A stretch of DNA of 64,000 nucleotides. Source: DATLMR01 sp035634255. GTDB lineage: Bacteria > Acidobacteriota > Blastocatellia > UBA7656. Made by a program: the position numbers and the translations under genes. This document shows, piece after piece, positions 7,094-15,984 of this stretch. The DNA lies in NCBI GenBank assembly GCA_035634255.1, contig DASQDI010000157.1, positions 62,001 through 126,000 on the forward strand. The letters are read 5' to 3'. The notes beneath the pieces were generated by a model. That model was given only the letters and a program-made list of their open reading frames with translations, ran no database searches and had not been told where the DNA came from. Within the stretch, counting starts at the first letter, position 1, and each line of letters opens with the position of its first letter.

Positions 7094-8131
7094 TCACCTG
7101 CCGGGTCTTCGCGGCGGCCTCTTGACCTGTCGAAGGGGCGTGAGCCGCTTGATCTCAACGCGCGTGGCGCTTACGCGGTTCAGGGAATAATCGGCCGGGA
7201 CGGAATTGCCGTTCTCGTCAAGCTCGTGGATCGTGAAGCCGCGCCCGCCCGCGGTTGTTCCCAGAGTGACCGGGAGAATACCGCGCAAGCCATCCTGTAG
7301 GAAGCCGTTTATGTACCGGCCCTCCGAAGGAGAGTAGATCAGTACCCATATTCGCGTGAAATCGACCGGGCCTTCGGTGCTGATGCTCTTCATCAGGCCG
7401 ATGTAGTTCTCCTTCAGGTTGCCGCTCCGGTCCTTCGTCTGGTCGAAGACGACCCAGCCGGTAAACCTTCGGCCGTCGCCTTCGAGGTGAAGTATCTCGT
7501 CCGGGACATCGAGCTGGACCTGCTGCGCCCCGACCCACCCGGCGCGGAGGACATCAGAGTCCGGCAGTCGCACCTGATACCAGAGCACGGTGCGCGCCTC
7601 CGGCTCCTCCGTGGTCTCGTCGGACTCGTCGGCGTCCTGCTGCTTTTCGGGCTTGATCGTCGTGCGAGCCTTGCCCACTATCTCGACCTGACTCCCGCGA
7701 CTGAGGTTCGTCACGACATCCCCTCCGGGCTCGATTCGGAGCTTCGTCTGCACCTTCAGCCTCCCTTTGCCCTGCGAGGGAGTCGCTTTCCCGTTCTCGT
7801 AAAGCTGCTCGATCTTATCGACGACGGGCTTGTTGATGACGTAGCGGGCCTCGACCCATCCCACGATGTCGTCGTTGTCCTTCATTCGGACCTTGTACCA
7901 TTCGTCGGTCCGCGTCGGGGTCCTGACTTCGGCCTGCTCCAGAATCTCCAGCTTGTCGCCCCTTTTGACCTCCGCGATTTCTAGGGCGACCATGGCGGTA
8001 GAAGAACGTATCTTCAGCTTGGGCGCGATGACTATCCCCTCGTCTATCTTCGGCTCCCCCGTGATGAGGCTGCACCCGGCCGAAAGCGCGCCCGCCGCCA
8101 TGCAGACAGTGAGGAGTAACAGTCTCTTCAT
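7094..8131 (-). CDS. Lipoprotein with two bacterial SH3-like domains
   Basis: The protein begins MKRLLLLTVCMAAG and has a lipobox (LSAGC), so it should be lipid-anchored after cleavage. Two SH3-like regions follow. The first (about residues 30-100) contains KLKIRSS and WYKVRMKDNDDIVGWVEARYV; the second (about 125-205) contains LKVQTKLRIEPGG and WYQVRLPDSDVLRAGWV. An acidic insertion lies inside the second. The C-terminal 130 residues are a separate domain with no family I recognise. Bacterial SH3 domains commonly bind peptidoglycan. The alternative ATG at 8152 adds seven residues; neither start has a clear ribosome binding site. Confidence 0.75.
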   Translation of the reverse strand: MKRLLLLTVCMAAGALSAGCSLITGEPKIDEGIVIAPKLKIRSSTAMVALEIAEVKRGDKLEILEQAEVRTPTRTDEWYKVRMKDNDDIVGWVEARYVINKPVVDKIEQLYENGKATPSQGKGRLKVQTKLRIEPGGDVVTNLSRGSQVEIVGKARTTIKPEKQQDADESDETTEEPEARTVLWYQVRLPDSDVLRAGWVGAQQVQLDVPDEILHLEGDGRRFTGWVVFDQTKDRSGNLKENYIGLMKSISTEGPVDFTRIWVLIYSPSEGRYINGFLQDGLRGILPVTLGTTAGGRGFTIHELDENGNSVPADYSLNRVSATRVEIKRLTPLRQVKRPPRRPGR

Positions 8132-8220
8132 CGATGTAGTATTTATCGGCATTGTATTTCGTGGAAGAGCTAAAAGCCTAGCCGAGCGGGCTGGGGGATG
8201 TCAAGAACGCGCAGCCGCGA

Positions 8221-8266
8221 GCCCGGAAGCTACGTTGCGCCTTTACGTGCAACGTAGCTTCCGGGC
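8221..8266. repeat. Perfect 18-bp inverted repeat with partial third copy
   Basis: GCCCGGAAGCTACGTTGC at 8221-8238 is exactly matched by its reverse complement at 8249-8266 across a 10-nt loop. A partial third arm, CGACGTAGCTTCGGCC, follows at 8275-8290. It lies in a 218-base gap between two minus-strand genes. It could be a terminator, an mRNA-stabilising hairpin or a REP-like palindromic element. No T-run is adjacent on either strand. Confidence 0.8.
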
Positions 8267-8349
8267 GAAAGCGCGACGTAGCTTCGGCCCGAGGCCGCGA
8301 ATCCGAGAGGCAGAAATCAATCTTCAGGTCTGAGCTCCGCGCCCGAGAT

Positions 8350-8814
8350 TCAGGTCTGAGGCGCGCCCTGTTTGACCTCGCCGAGAAGGGTCCGCACCTT
8401 CGCCGCATCCTTCATGCGCCAGGCGTTCGAAGCCTCGGCCAGCTTCGACCTCAAAGTGGCGTCGGTCCCGATGGAGCACTTGGACTTCTCATCGTTCCAC
8501 AGCAGCCCGTCGTTTATGATCTGCTCGGCCTGGCCTTCGTAGGCGGGCAGCGGGTCGGCCGACGCGATCTCGATCAGGCGGTCGAGGCAATTGTGCACCC
8601 CCGTCGGGACGCCGGTCTTCGCCCTCTGCGCGCGCCTGCCCTGGCCTCGCCTCGCGCGGTTGCGCCGCGTGCTCGGGGTCGGGGTGGGCGTCGGCTGCAT
8701 CTGCTGCTCCTGCGACCCGCTTCCGATTGCGGAAGACGCAATGAGCGACGGTTCGAAGAGGAAGGCCGCGGCGATCAGAAGAATCATTCCGATTCTGTAC
8801 ATTCTGCCATTCAT
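8350..8814 (-). CDS. Small exported protein of unknown function
   Basis: The 154-residue protein has an N-terminal hydrophobic segment (residues 8-28) that looks like a signal peptide. A Thr-Pro repeat (PTPTPTPS) and an Arg-rich stretch (RRNRARRGQGRRAQR) follow. The C-terminal 85 residues form a compact domain with two Cys, at HNCLDRL and SKCSIGT, which may pair as a disulfide. I recognise no family. The basic Pro/Thr linker suggests binding to the cell wall, LPS or nucleic acid; this is a guess. It is preceded by 156 bases without a gene. Confidence 0.65.
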   Translation of the reverse strand: MNGRMYRIGMILLIAAAFLFEPSLIASSAIGSGSQEQQMQPTPTPTPSTRRNRARRGQGRRAQRAKTGVPTGVHNCLDRLIEIASADPLPAYEGQAEQIINDGLLWNDEKSKCSIGTDATLRSKLAEASNAWRMKDAAKVRTLLGEVKQGAPQT

Positions 8815-8970
8815 GAAGGAACCTCCGAGGTAGATTGAAGCCGCCTTGTCTCAGCGGCCGGTGTGAGATGGAGCATGGAGTAGAATCATCACTTCGTCCT
8901 CGTCTTCAAAGCGGTCCACCTGGCAGGCATTATATATGAAATCTCCTAAGATCTCAGTCCCGGAGCGGAG

Positions 8971-10239
8971 CTAACGTCTTCTCATCCGCTCTATCGCCTG
9001 CCTGAAGCTCTCGCGCATCTGGTCGAGACCGTCGGCGAGGCGCGCGATTTCGTCGTGACTCAGAACCCTTTTGATGAGAGAGGCCGCCCGCGCGTTCGGG
9101 TCTTTCACCGGGGTGCTCAGCTCGCCGACGCTCATCCGGCCCACCGCTTCGGTCAGGCCGGACAATCTCTCGGCCAGTTCCTTGCCGATCAGGTAACCGC
9201 CCGCGCCCCCGATCAGCAGCGCGAGTACCGCCGCGGAAATGAAGATTGCGCGCAACGACCCCGACGGGCCTTCGAGCGCGCGTTCAGGCTGCACTGCCCC
9301 GATGGCCCCGACCTGCGAATCGTCGAGAGACTTTATCGGCTGCCAGGCCACTGCGTAGCCCCTGTCGCCTTCCCGAATTATCTCCTCGCTCAGGCCCGGA
9401 TCGCGCTTCGTCCCTTTGAGCGCCGGGTCCGATGACTTCTCGTCGCCCGGCACGCTCGAAGCGACAATCGTGTCGCCGAGCGAGATGGCCGCGCCCGAGA
9501 GCCTCTCGTCGGCCCCGTAAAGCGTCTGCCGCACCTCGGCGACAATCGGGGTCTGGAGGGGGCTGGCCGCGGGCCGCGCGGAGTAGTAAGTGTTCAACAT
9601 CTGCCCCATCAGTACCATCCCGATCAGCCGCCCCTGAGCGATCACCGGCGCGCCCGCCTCAAGCATGAGGGCCTGACTGACCGACGACCCGTCCGCGCGC
9701 GGCACCTCCGCGAGCATCGAGAGGTCGAGCCGCGCGAGTTGTTCTGGAGGCTCAAGCACGGTGGAGACTACCGCAGTCGTGCGCGATTGAGCGCCCTCGG
9801 ACAGAGCCCTCTCCGCCACCGGGTTCCTGTAACCCGGCCCCACGAGAGTCTCGCCCGGCCCCGGCCGGTTATTGTGGCGTGCGATGACTCTCCCCTGCGG
9901 GTCCGTGACGATTATGAAGTCGAGGCTCAGGTCATGCTGGGCGCGCGGCAGCAGGTCCTGAAGCCGGGCGAGGGCCGCCCCGCTGTCACGCTCCGCGCTC
10001 TCGGAGCTGACCGCCGCGCGGCCGGCGATCTCTCCCGCGAGCCGTTCGGACGCGACCCGCATCTCCACCTGCCTCTTCTGGTAGATGCTCGCCGCCACGC
10101 GAGCGCCGCTCCGCAGGCGCTCGCGCGCGCTCTCACGCCAATCGGAAGATACCGTGTAGAGAACAACCGCCCAGGCGAGTAATGGAGGAAGGAGTGCCGC
10201 GGCCGCGCTCACCGCGCCGAGCTTGACGCTTAATCGCAT
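8971..10239 (-). CDS. Membrane receptor with Cache-type sensor and HAMP domain
   Basis: The 422-residue protein has a transmembrane helix at about residues 8-30. A periplasmic sensor region of about 280 residues with Cache-like features follows (FIIVTDPQGRVIARHNN; GDRGYAVAWQPI). A second helix lies at about 328-350 and ends in the HAMP pattern ELAERLSGLTEAVGRMSVGELSTPV. It stops soon after HAMP with a short helix, so it lacks a kinase, chemoreceptor or cyclase output. It may act through a partner or as a modulator. No partner is adjacent, and the downstream gene encodes a small exported protein. Confidence 0.78.
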   Translation of the reverse strand: MRLSVKLGAVSAAAALLPPLLAWAVVLYTVSSDWRESARERLRSGARVAASIYQKRQVEMRVASERLAGEIAGRAAVSSESAERDSGAALARLQDLLPRAQHDLSLDFIIVTDPQGRVIARHNNRPGPGETLVGPGYRNPVAERALSEGAQSRTTAVVSTVLEPPEQLARLDLSMLAEVPRADGSSVSQALMLEAGAPVIAQGRLIGMVLMGQMLNTYYSARPAASPLQTPIVAEVRQTLYGADERLSGAAISLGDTIVASSVPGDEKSSDPALKGTKRDPGLSEEIIREGDRGYAVAWQPIKSLDDSQVGAIGAVQPERALEGPSGSLRAIFISAAVLALLIGGAGGYLIGKELAERLSGLTEAVGRMSVGELSTPVKDPNARAASLIKRVLSHDEIARLADGLDQMRESFRQAIERMRRR

Positions 10240-10356
10240 AATTGACTATTCAGAGGCGGCGAGGTCTGGGGGCGGCGAAGACCTTTATACCGATGTGCGG
10301 GGGCCTGTAGATTCGGGGAGCTTTCCGGCCGGTTTACTCTGCCTGCCTCCGGCGGC

Positions 10357-12702
10357 TCACCGGCCGCCGCCTGCCGCACTCCTGGCGCAACGGAAGCCCG
10401 TCTTATTGTATTTACGGCTGTCGGCTTCGACGAAGCCCCTGTACGTCGCGGTATGAAGCTTACTCCCATCGTACGCGCCGCCGCGTATGATTCGGAACAG
10501 AGACGCCTGCTTTATATTCTCCGGCGCTTCCTCGGTGTTGCCGGGGTAAAGATGAAACTCATCCGCGGTCCACTCCCAGACGTTGCCTATCATGTCGAGA
10601 GCGCCCGAGGGGCTGGCCCCGCCGGGGAACTGGCCCACTTCCCTCGTCGATTTCGTGCCGATGTTGGCGAGGTCGGCCTTCCACTCATTGCCCCAGGGGT
10701 AGAGCCACCCTTCGCTCCCGCGGGCCGCCGCCTCCCATTCCTCTTCCGTCGGAAGGCGCTTGCCCGCCCACGTCGCGTAATCGACCGCGTCCTGCCAGCT
10801 CACCCCGGTGACGGGATGGTTGTCGAGGCCTTCGGGGAATGTCCCGTCCTTCCAGCCCCCCGGAGGCTCATGCCCGGTCGCGTCCACGAATTTTTTATAA
10901 GCCGAGTTGGTCACTTCCGTACGGTCTATGTAGAAGGCCGGGAGGGTGACCGAATGCGCGGGGCTCTCGTAATTATCCTTCACGTCGCGCCCGATTGTGT
11001 AAGTCCCGGCCGCGACCATCACCATCCCTTCGGGCGCGGACGGAGTCGCGGCAGTGGGCGCGGGCGCGGGAGCCTGAGGAACCGTGACCGGCGGGGGCTC
11101 CGCCGGCGGCTGCGCCTGACTCCGCGTCCTCGGGTCGGGAGAGGTATACCACCAGACGGCCAGGCCCGCCGCCCCGATCAGGATGAGCCCCGCTATCACC
11201 GACAGGATAATCGGCAGACTGTCCCGCTTCTGCGGCGGCGGCTCGTAAACGGTTTCGACCGGCACGGCTTCGACCGCCCTCGTGGGCGTGAAGCCGTCCT
11301 TGAGCACGGCGGTTTCCGGGGCCTGCGCGTATGGGTCTCCGTAGAATGACTCGGTCTTGCTCGGCTCCCGCGGGACCGGCACTTCGACGGTGGGCTTTAC
11401 ACTTTGATTCTCGGCCTTAGCCGCGGACTTATTTGCAGCGGGCTTATTCTCAGGCGTGGACCCGGCGGGCAGGGCCTCGGTCTCCGGCTGCGAGATGTTG
11501 CGGGTCTTCTCCTCATCCTGCCACGACCGTTCGAGGGCCGACGAATTCAGGCCGAAGGGGGCGGTGAAGCCATCCCCCTGCGCGGCGGTCGGCATCGAGG
11601 TATTGAACCCCGTGGCGGCGCTTTCGTCCGCGCCATGTATCGACTGCGTCAGCCTCACTTCGGACTCGACGGTGGCATTCTTATCTTCGACCGTGGCCGT
11701 GGGCTTGCGCCCGATCACCTCGGTCTGGGTTGACGCCTGAGGCGAATCGGCGGGCGGGGCGGAGAGCTCGGCCGACGCGGGCGCTTGCTCGTCCTGCTCG
11801 GAAGGGTCGACCGGGCCGGTCGTCCGGCTCTGATTGAGGTGAGTGGTGGAGACGTGATCCGAGGACGCGCCCGCGACGCCCGGCAGCACGCCGGTCTCCG
11901 CGCCGCCCTGAGGCTTCAGGTCCAGGAAAGGGATTCTTGTTTCGACCGTTTCGAAAGCGCTCCTCGGAGGCACGGGCTTCTCGGCCGGGGGCGGGGCGCT
12001 CGTCTCCGGCATGGGGAAGATCGCCGTCTGCTCGCCCGACTTGACGAGGTCCGTCTCGGTGAGAGCGGCCTCAGAATCGGCTCCCGGAGCCATTTGTGTC
12101 AGGACGGCTTCCGGGTTAGGTATGCGGTCGGCAAGGTCCGGGAGGGTGCTCGACCGGGCCTGCTCAGGTTCCTCGCCCTCTCCGGCCCCCGCCAGGGACG
12201 CCCCGCAGACTCTACAGGCGGACGAGCCTATGGGGCTGTAGCTTTGGCACTGGCCGCAGAGCAGCGAGGACGCGCCGAATGGCTGGGCCGGCGGCTGGAC
12301 CGCCGCGCCGCACATTTTGCAGTAGCCCGTGAGGGCTTCGAGGTGCTCCCCGCAGGACTCGCAGTGATGGATGACGGCCGTGCCGGGCTGGCTCGCGGGG
12401 GCTGCCCGCTCCGGCGCGACTTGCAGCAGGAGGCTCTCGCCGCAGACGGAGCAGTAGAGGGCGGAGGGGTCGTTGCCGGCCCCGCACCTGCTGCAGATGG
12501 CCGTGGCGGGCTCGGGCGGGGTCGAGACGAGTCTCACGCCGCATGCCTTGCAGAAAGTCCAGTCGGGGTGGATGGCCGCCGAGCAGGCCGAGCACGTCCG
12601 CAGCTCGCTCGTCACGCGGCGGCTCTTCGCCAACTCCTGCCCGCACCATTTGCAGTAGCGAAGCCCTTCCGGGAACTCCAGGTTGCACTGATTGCAATAC
12701 AT
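10357..12702 (-). CDS. Multi-zinc-ribbon membrane protein with FGE-sulfatase (SUMF1-like) domain
   Basis: The 781-residue protein starts with five CxxC...CxxC zinc ribbons in about the first 175 residues (for example CNQCNLEFPEGLRYCKWCG and ICSRCGAGNDPSALYCSVCG). A disordered Pro/Ala/Thr/Glu-rich linker of about 320 residues follows, then one transmembrane helix (SLPIILSVIAGLILIGAAGL) near residue 510. The C-terminal 220 residues form a formylglycine-generating/SUMF1-type domain beginning VMVAAGTYTIGRD and ending IRGGAYDGSKLHTATYRGF. The zinc ribbons are expected in the cytosol and the FGE domain outside. Cysteines needed for true FGE oxidase activity are not evident, so a binding or structural role is likely. 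Confidence 0.85.
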   Translation of the reverse strand: MYCNQCNLEFPEGLRYCKWCGQELAKSRRVTSELRTCSACSAAIHPDWTFCKACGVRLVSTPPEPATAICSRCGAGNDPSALYCSVCGESLLLQVAPERAAPASQPGTAVIHHCESCGEHLEALTGYCKMCGAAVQPPAQPFGASSLLCGQCQSYSPIGSSACRVCGASLAGAGEGEEPEQARSSTLPDLADRIPNPEAVLTQMAPGADSEAALTETDLVKSGEQTAIFPMPETSAPPPAEKPVPPRSAFETVETRIPFLDLKPQGGAETGVLPGVAGASSDHVSTTHLNQSRTTGPVDPSEQDEQAPASAELSAPPADSPQASTQTEVIGRKPTATVEDKNATVESEVRLTQSIHGADESAATGFNTSMPTAAQGDGFTAPFGLNSSALERSWQDEEKTRNISQPETEALPAGSTPENKPAANKSAAKAENQSVKPTVEVPVPREPSKTESFYGDPYAQAPETAVLKDGFTPTRAVEAVPVETVYEPPPQKRDSLPIILSVIAGLILIGAAGLAVWWYTSPDPRTRSQAQPPAEPPPVTVPQAPAPAPTAATPSAPEGMVMVAAGTYTIGRDVKDNYESPAHSVTLPAFYIDRTEVTNSAYKKFVDATGHEPPGGWKDGTFPEGLDNHPVTGVSWQDAVDYATWAGKRLPTEEEWEAAARGSEGWLYPWGNEWKADLANIGTKSTREVGQFPGGASPSGALDMIGNVWEWTADEFHLYPGNTEEAPENIKQASLFRIIRGGAYDGSKLHTATYRGFVEADSRKYNKTGFRCARSAAGGGR

Positions 12703-12824
12703 CGCCAGATTCCAATCCGAGTTATTTCAATCCGGGTTAATATAACGAGCCGGATTTAGTAAGTCTACACTTAATGGTTCAAAAGAGAAGGGGGAGAGCT
12801 GGCGAAACGCGCGGGGGGGCGGGG

Positions 12825-13853
12825 TCACATCTCGCGCTCGATTATGAACCGGGGCACGCTCATGAGAGCCTGCCGGAACTGAGACGGCGGAAAAATGCTG
12901 AGCGCGTCCACCGCCTCGCCCGCGTACCTCCGCGCCTCAAGGCGCGCACGCTCGAGCGTGCCATGCTCGCGGATCAGGCGCAGTATCTCTTCCATCGACA
13001 CGGTCGAGAAACCGCGCTCGCGGATGACCGTCTCTATCATGTCCCTGTGCCGCTGGTCGCCTTCTTCCATCAGGTAAATCAGAGGCAGCGTGAGCTTCCC
13101 TTCCCGCAGGTCGCTGGCCACCGGCTTCCCGAGCTTGGCCTCCGTGGAGACGAAATCGAGCATGTCGTCTATCAGCTGGAACGCGATGCCCACGGAGAGC
13201 CCGTAGCGGGCGAGCGCGTGCCGCTCTTCGGGGCTCGCGCCGGCGACGATCCCCCCGACCTCGGCGCACGTGCTGAACATGTAGGCGGTCTTGCGCCGCA
13301 CGATGTCTAGGTGCTCGGCCTCGGTTATACTGCTGTTGCCGATCAGGGAGAGCTGTATGATCTCCCCTTCGACCATCAGGCGGGTCACGTTGGTCAGGGC
13401 GTCGAGCACGTCGAAGTTGCGCTCGCGGAGGCTGACATCGAAGGCGGTCATGTAGAGCCAGTCGCCTATCAGTACCGTAACGTCGTTGCCCCACTTGGCG
13501 TTGGCCGACGTGCGCCCCCTCCTGACCCGCGCCTCATCTATTATGTCGTCGTGAACGAGCGTCGCCGTGTGCAGCATCTCCATCACCGAAGCCATGCGGA
13601 TGGCGGAGGGCGACGCCTCCCCGCTCACCAGCCGCGCCGAGAGCAGCACCAGCGCCGGGCGCACGCGCTTGCCGCCGCCTTCCTGAAGGTAGCGGACGAC
13701 GGATGACACCACGGGGGAGGCGTTAGAGACTTCCTGCTGGAACTGTTGCTCGACGACCGCCAGGTCGCGCCGCACGAGGGAGAATATCTCGTCCGGCGTC
13801 ATCACAGAATCCCCTGCTTCGGGCGCGTCCACGCGCAAATGACTGGGCATCAT
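12825..13853 (-). CDS. Trans-polyprenyl diphosphate synthase
   Basis: The 342-residue protein has both Asp-rich motifs of all-trans prenyltransferases: DDIID in the first (LVHDDIIDEARVRRG) and DDMLD in the second (QLIDDMLDF). GGGKRVRPAL carries the residues that bind the isopentenyl diphosphate. It extends an allylic diphosphate with IPP to make the side chain of quinones. Small residues ahead of the first motif fit a long-chain (C35-C45) product, but length cannot be fixed from sequence. Start: tandem ATGs at 13853 and 13850, with GGAG just upstream. It diverges from pspA across a 432-base gap. Confidence 0.9.
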   Translation of the reverse strand: MMPSHLRVDAPEAGDSVMTPDEIFSLVRRDLAVVEQQFQQEVSNASPVVSSVVRYLQEGGGKRVRPALVLLSARLVSGEASPSAIRMASVMEMLHTATLVHDDIIDEARVRRGRTSANAKWGNDVTVLIGDWLYMTAFDVSLRERNFDVLDALTNVTRLMVEGEIIQLSLIGNSSITEAEHLDIVRRKTAYMFSTCAEVGGIVAGASPEERHALARYGLSVGIAFQLIDDMLDFVSTEAKLGKPVASDLREGKLTLPLIYLMEEGDQRHRDMIETVIRERGFSTVSMEEILRLIREHGTLERARLEARRYAGEAVDALSIFPPSQFRQALMSVPRFIIEREM

Positions 13854-14285
13854 CGCTCCGGTACTGGGTTAGTCGGCCATCGGCTTAAACTCTCAACCTG
13901 AGGAGACCGTAAGAACTCTGGCTCTCCGCGACCGCCAATAATAGCAAACCGATTCTTCGACGGCAACCGGGCGAAGTACCGCACCCGGCCCGTTTCCCTG
14001 CCCCTGTTATAGCCGCCCGGACCGGGCCGCGCAACAGTGCGGCCGGGCGCTCGCCCGAACAAGCGGCCGGGGAACTGCGTATGCTCAAGTGATTTCAGGT
14101 ACGGTTTTACGGATGTGAGGGTTTTCGGCGCGTTTCAAATTTCCGGAGGTTAACTGTTATGATAGACTACTACCGAAAACTGAAATGCCTCGCCCCGCGA
14201 GAGTCGTTAAATTGAAGCTGTCGGCGCTTCGGCCATTGAGTATAGCAGCACCTTTGATCGGGGGCCGGTAACCTTAGGAGGAGAG
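13854..14285. promoter_or_regulatory. Divergent intergenic region upstream of pspA
   Basis: No convincing gene lies in this 432-base gap. It must hold promoters for the prenyl synthase (minus) and pspA (plus). On the plus strand TATGAT at 14158-14163 is preceded by TTTCAA with a 19-bp spacer, and TATAGC lies at 14241-14246; both are weak. I see no clear sigma-54 -24/-12 pair, unlike enterobacterial pspA. AGGAGG ends three bases before the pspA ATG. Confidence 0.4.
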
Positions 14286-15044
14286 ATGTGGAATAGACTT
14301 AAACGGCTGTTCCGTTCTGTATTCGGTGGGATCATAGAGAGTGCGGAAGACCCGGAGCTGATACTTCAACAGACCATCCGCGACATGCGCGAGAAGGTCC
14401 CGCAGATGCAGAACAACGTCGCGCAGGTTATGGCCACCGAGAAGCTGCTGCAGAAAGAGGTGACCGTCCTCGAACGCGAGATAGTCGATTACGACGCGAA
14501 GGTCAAGGCCGCCATCAAGCAGGGCCGCGACGACATAGCCAAGACCTACATCACCGCGATGCAGGAGAAGCAGACGGCCCTCGACCGCTCCAAGGCCCAG
14601 CTCACGACCGCGAGCGCCGCGACCGAACAGGCGAAGAAGTTCCTCCAGAATTACATCCTTCAGGTCAAGAAGCGCACGGCAGAGGCCCAGCACCTCGTCA
14701 ACGAGGCCCGCGCCGCGAAGATGCAGGAGCAGCTCGCGCAGACCATGGCCTCCTTCCAGATCGGCGACGACGCCGGGACGTTCGACGAGATGCGCGAGCG
14801 GATTCAGCGCCGCGCGGCCAACGCCGAGGCCCGCATGGACCTCGCCACCTCGGGCACCGAGGCGCAGATCCAGGACATCGAGCGCGAGTCGCTCAACATA
14901 CAGGTGGAGGACACCCTCTCCGCCTACAAGAGGCAGATGGGCATCGGGGTGGACGCCGGGGTCCCCCGCCCGCCCGCGATAGAGTCAGACCAGGCGTCGG
15001 GGAAGTCGCTCGGCCCATCCGACAAGGCGAAGGCGCTTGAGTAA
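14286..15044 (+). CDS. pspA: PspA/IM30-family (ESCRT-III superfamily) protein
   Basis: The 252-residue protein is almost entirely helical. It starts with the amphipathic membrane-binding helix MWNRLKRLFRSVFGG, followed by the conserved EDPELILQQTIRDMREKVPQ segment. A long coiled coil runs to about residue 215, and a C-terminal tail carries GPSDKAKALE. PspA and IM30/Vipp1 form helical rods and rings on the inner face of the cell membrane, limiting proton leak and remodelling the bilayer; they are homologous to ESCRT-III. It is the first gene of a three-gene set with a membrane protein and an AAA+ ATPase. No PspF, PspB or PspC is in the window. Start ATG with an ideal AGGAGG. Confidence 0.93.
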   Translation: MWNRLKRLFRSVFGGIIESAEDPELILQQTIRDMREKVPQMQNNVAQVMATEKLLQKEVTVLEREIVDYDAKVKAAIKQGRDDIAKTYITAMQEKQTALDRSKAQLTTASAATEQAKKFLQNYILQVKKRTAEAQHLVNEARAAKMQEQLAQTMASFQIGDDAGTFDEMRERIQRRAANAEARMDLATSGTEAQIQDIERESLNIQVEDTLSAYKRQMGIGVDAGVPRPPAIESDQASGKSLGPSDKAKALE

Positions 15045-15068
15045 TTCACAGGTTGAAAGCTGTCTGTT

Positions 15069-15917
15069 ATGTCCGATCAAATCAATTACATTAAAGAGGC
15101 CGTGAAGGAGCCGTTGAACATCTGGGCCATGGTCGGCTTCGTCGCCGCGTCGGTCTACGCCGCGACGACCGGGCCGACGGGCTGGCTCGATCTCTCCTGG
15201 GTGCCGCTCGCGGCGGGGGCGGCGGCCGAAGCGCTCTACCTCTCCACCCTGCCCGTGACGACCCAGTACCGCCGCCTCGTGGACCGGCGCATGCGGCAGC
15301 GCGAGCTGGCCGACCGCGGGCGCAAGCGCGAGGAGCTGATCAAGGGGTTCGACCCGCGCGAGCGCGAGGCGGTCGAGTACCTCCGGTGGATGAAGAACCA
15401 GATTTACCAGAACTATCAGAAGTTCACGCGGGTCTCCGTGATGCCCGACAGCATCAGCCGGCTTGAGACGATCTGGGAGTCCTACGTGGACCTGCTCGAC
15501 ATCTACAGGAGGCGGAAGAACCACGTCCGCTCGATCAACCGGCAGACCATCCAGAACCAGATCCAGCAGGCCGAGCGCTCCGTCAAGTCCGCGCCCGACG
15601 AGGACACGCGCCGCCTCTACGAGAAGAACGTCGAGATACTCCACAAGCGGCTCCAGACGTACTCGGACATCGAGAGGTCGATGAGGCGCGTCGAAGCTCA
15701 GCTCCAGTCCATCGAGAGCTTCTTCGGTCTCGTCAACGATCAGGTGATCACGATGCCGACCCCCGAGCACCTCTCGTCGCTCGACTTCGAGTCCCTGCTC
15801 TCTTCCATCGAGATGACGAAGGAGATTCTGGAAGAGACCAACCCCGTGTTGAGCCAGCTCGATTCCCTGGAGAGGTCTCAGCAGCAGATGCGGCCTCCCA
15901 TTCCTCAAAGACAATGA
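15069..15917 (+). CDS. Membrane-anchored coiled-coil protein linked to PspA and AAA+ ATPase
   Basis: This 282-residue protein begins 24 bases after pspA. Two hydrophobic segments (about residues 17-35 and 42-62, IWAMVGFVAASVYAATT and WVPLAAGAAAEALYLST) could form a membrane hairpin. The remaining 220 residues are charged and predicted helical or coiled coil, rich in Arg and Glu, and should lie in the cytosol. I recognise no named family. Its place between PspA and an AAA+ ATPase suggests a membrane adaptor or anchor for the pair; this is inference. A strong hairpin follows before the ATPase gene. Confidence 0.8.
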   Translation: MSDQINYIKEAVKEPLNIWAMVGFVAASVYAATTGPTGWLDLSWVPLAAGAAAEALYLSTLPVTTQYRRLVDRRMRQRELADRGRKREELIKGFDPREREAVEYLRWMKNQIYQNYQKFTRVSVMPDSISRLETIWESYVDLLDIYRRRKNHVRSINRQTIQNQIQQAERSVKSAPDEDTRRLYEKNVEILHKRLQTYSDIERSMRRVEAQLQSIESFFGLVNDQVITMPTPEHLSSLDFESLLSSIEMTKEILEETNPVLSQLDSLERSQQQMRPPIPQRQ

Positions 15918-15921
15918 GACG

Positions 15922-15957
15922 GGGCCCCGGGCAGTCGATGAAAACTGCGCGGGGCCC
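15922..15957 (+). other. Intra-operon hairpin between membrane protein and AAA+ genes
   Basis: GGGCCCCGGGCAGT at 15922-15935 pairs with ACTGCGCGGGGCCC at 15944-15957 with a single mismatch across an 8-nt loop. It starts 4 bases after a stop codon and is not followed by a T-run. It may set the ratio of ATPase to PspA message by partial termination or by blocking decay. Confidence 0.6.
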
Positions 15958-15984
15958 TCGCCCGTTCGCTTCCAATAAATCCTT

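Noticed and set aside
8640..8700. Thr-Pro and Arg-rich repeats in the small exported protein as a tandem repeat locus
   Set aside because: The repeat is only a few units long and part of a coding linker.
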